Source: Coxiellaceae bacterium UBA6002 (GTDB lineage Bacteria > Pseudomonadota > Gammaproteobacteria > UBA6002). From it: a DNA stretch of 26,095 bases. Location: NCBI GenBank assembly GCA_002429595.1, contig DJAM01000172.1:1-26095 (forward strand), written 5' to 3'. The position numbers and the translations under genes are program-made. Below, in pieces: positions 25,332 to 26,095 of the stretch (its first letter is position 1; the number at the start of each line of letters is the position of its first letter). Below the pieces are notes generated by a model that saw only the letters and a list, made by a program, of their open reading frames with translations, was not told where the DNA came from and did no database searches.

Positions 25332-26000
25332 CTATAAGTTAAGACTTAAGTCATCATCACGTATAAGCGGTGATCTAACGCTGCTTGCTGCAGAAGGTTC
25401 GTTCTTTTCTGTGCATGTCGACCAACACCCCCCTGCGAGAATTGGTCCTGTAACGACCGCTAAGATCATCAAGCACAGGATTAATTTAAATATAATCTCA
25501 GCTCGCAAATGGTTCGGGCAGTTATCAACTTCGTAGATATCTAACTCTCCCAATGAAAGACTCGCCGGTCCATATATAACACCAAGGATAACTAAACCTG
25601 CAATGATTCCTTTGTATAAAGCTTCAAAAGGTGTGTTGATTGATACTAACGATTTTAAAAAATCTAATGTATCTTTCGAAAAAGAATTCTCATTGCCGTC
25701 TTCGATAATGTCATATTCTGACGCATTAGCATGCCAAAGACCTGGTTGTTTATTAAGAAAATAAAGAGCGCCAAATAAAAATCCTGGAACAAAGCCAAGT
25801 AAAGACAATAAAACTTCCTTAGAACTTACTCTTCTTAAGTTTTGGTAGTCATCAAGACAGTGGGGCTCATCGTTTGGAATATTGGTAAATGCGTTTGAAA
25901 TGCTGGAAACAGTTCCGACAGTGCCGACTATCGCAGAAGTGCTTACGAGTCCTAAGGTTGTCGCTTTTAGTAAAATCTTTATGATGTCACCAGTCTTCAT
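25332..26000 (-). CDS. Small multi-pass membrane protein of unknown function
   Basis: A 222-aa protein from the ATG at 26000, which has GGAGGG four bases upstream. The frame is open to 26072, but that extension reads through a tandem repeat and has no ribosome binding site. Four hydrophobic helices are seen at about 9-34 (Gly/Thr/Ser-rich), 62-83, 130-150 and 168-191. The loops contain Cys residues (48, 161), and a short cytoplasmic-like tail ends RSPLIRDDDLSLNL. No family is recognised. It converges on the ankyrin gene. The general build recalls membrane proteins encoded near effector genes in Legionellales, but nothing specific supports a function. Confidence 0.65.
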   Translation of the reverse strand: MKTGDIIKILLKATTLGLVSTSAIVGTVGTVSSISNAFTNIPNDEPHCLDDYQNLRRVSSKEVLLSLLGFVPGFLFGALYFLNKQPGLWHANASEYDIIEDGNENSFSKDTLDFLKSLVSINTPFEALYKGIIAGLVILGVIYGPASLSLGELDIYEVDNCPNHLRAEIIFKLILCLMILAVVTGPILAGGCWSTCTEKNEPSAASSVRSPLIRDDDLSLNL

Positions 26001-26004
26001 TTTT

Positions 26005-26010
26005 CCCTCC
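26005..26010 (-). promoter_or_regulatory. Ribosome binding site deciding the start at 26000
   Basis: GGAGGG on the minus strand, four bases before ATG at 26000. Upstream in-frame ATGs at 26012 and 26072 have no such site. Confidence 0.65.
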
Positions 26011-26020
26011 ATATTCACAT

Positions 26021-26095
26021 CGACTCGCAATTGCAGCCTCTCGTCTCGCGATTGCAGTCTCTCGTCTCGCATTTGCAGCCGACGTCCCGCGACTT
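26021..26095. repeat. 21-bp tandem repeat, cut by the window end
   Basis: At least three units of 20-21 bp (26021-26041, 26042-26062, 26063-26082) share CGtCTCGCgATTGCAGyCtC, and a fourth partial unit reaches the window end. It lies directly upstream of the membrane-protein gene, in what should be its promoter or leader. The array length outside the window is unknown. Confidence 0.75.

Noticed and set aside
26021..26095. Tandem units as a CRISPR array
   Set aside because: The units are directly adjacent with no unique spacers and a 21-bp period.

Overview
The window looks like the chromosome of an AT-rich gammaproteobacterium. The evidence is zipA, the order smc-zipA-ligA, and a smrB gene divergent from prmB-aroC, as in enteric bacteria. 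Several large proteins of eukaryotic-like or effector-like build (Sel1-like repeats with a coiled coil, ankyrin repeats, small multi-pass or tail-anchored membrane proteins) and two candidate PmrA-type boxes suggest a host-associated lineage such as Legionellales/Coxiellaceae. That placement is inference; there is no rRNA or other decisive marker here.

Layout. 1-249: a degenerate GC-rich repeat and a leader. 250-1284 (+): a membrane-anchored protein with a possible Cys-His-Asp papain-like triad. 1265-4654 (-): a tightly overlapping operon, aconitase (Aquifex type) > nitrilase-family amidohydrolase > secreted C39-like peptidase. 4655-4869: a divergent intergenic region with a nested palindromic repeat and a PmrA-like box. 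4870-7887 (+): a 1005-aa Sel1-like/coiled-coil protein. 7909-9300 (-): fumC. 9420-11351: a decaying accessory patch holding a truncated ORF, an AAC(6')/MbtK-like acetyltransferase, a frameshifted gene, a small hypothetical ORF and a methyltransferase with two in-frame stops. 11401-12069 (-): a membrane protein with a Ser/Thr-rich stalk. 12208-12284 (-): tRNA-Arg(CCT). 12307-12483: a 177-bp inverted-repeat (MITE-like) element. 12621-18937 (+): smc, zipA, ligA. 19023-19559 (-): smrB. 19687-22717 (+): prmB, aroC, asd. 22803-25166 (+): an ankyrin-repeat protein. 25332-26000 (-): a four-helix membrane protein. 26021-26095: a 21-bp tandem repeat cut by the window edge.

How they fit. The housekeeping blocks cover the TCA cycle (aconitase, fumarase), chromosome segregation, division and ligation, ribosome modification and rescue, and aromatic and aspartate-family amino-acid synthesis. 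Unrelated accessory genes, many carrying features seen in secreted effectors of intracellular bacteria, sit between these blocks, together with small palindromic repeats and clear pseudogenes. The best leads are the C-H-D protein at 250, the changed Fe-S ligand pattern of the aconitase, and the PmrA-like boxes in front of two effector-like genes.
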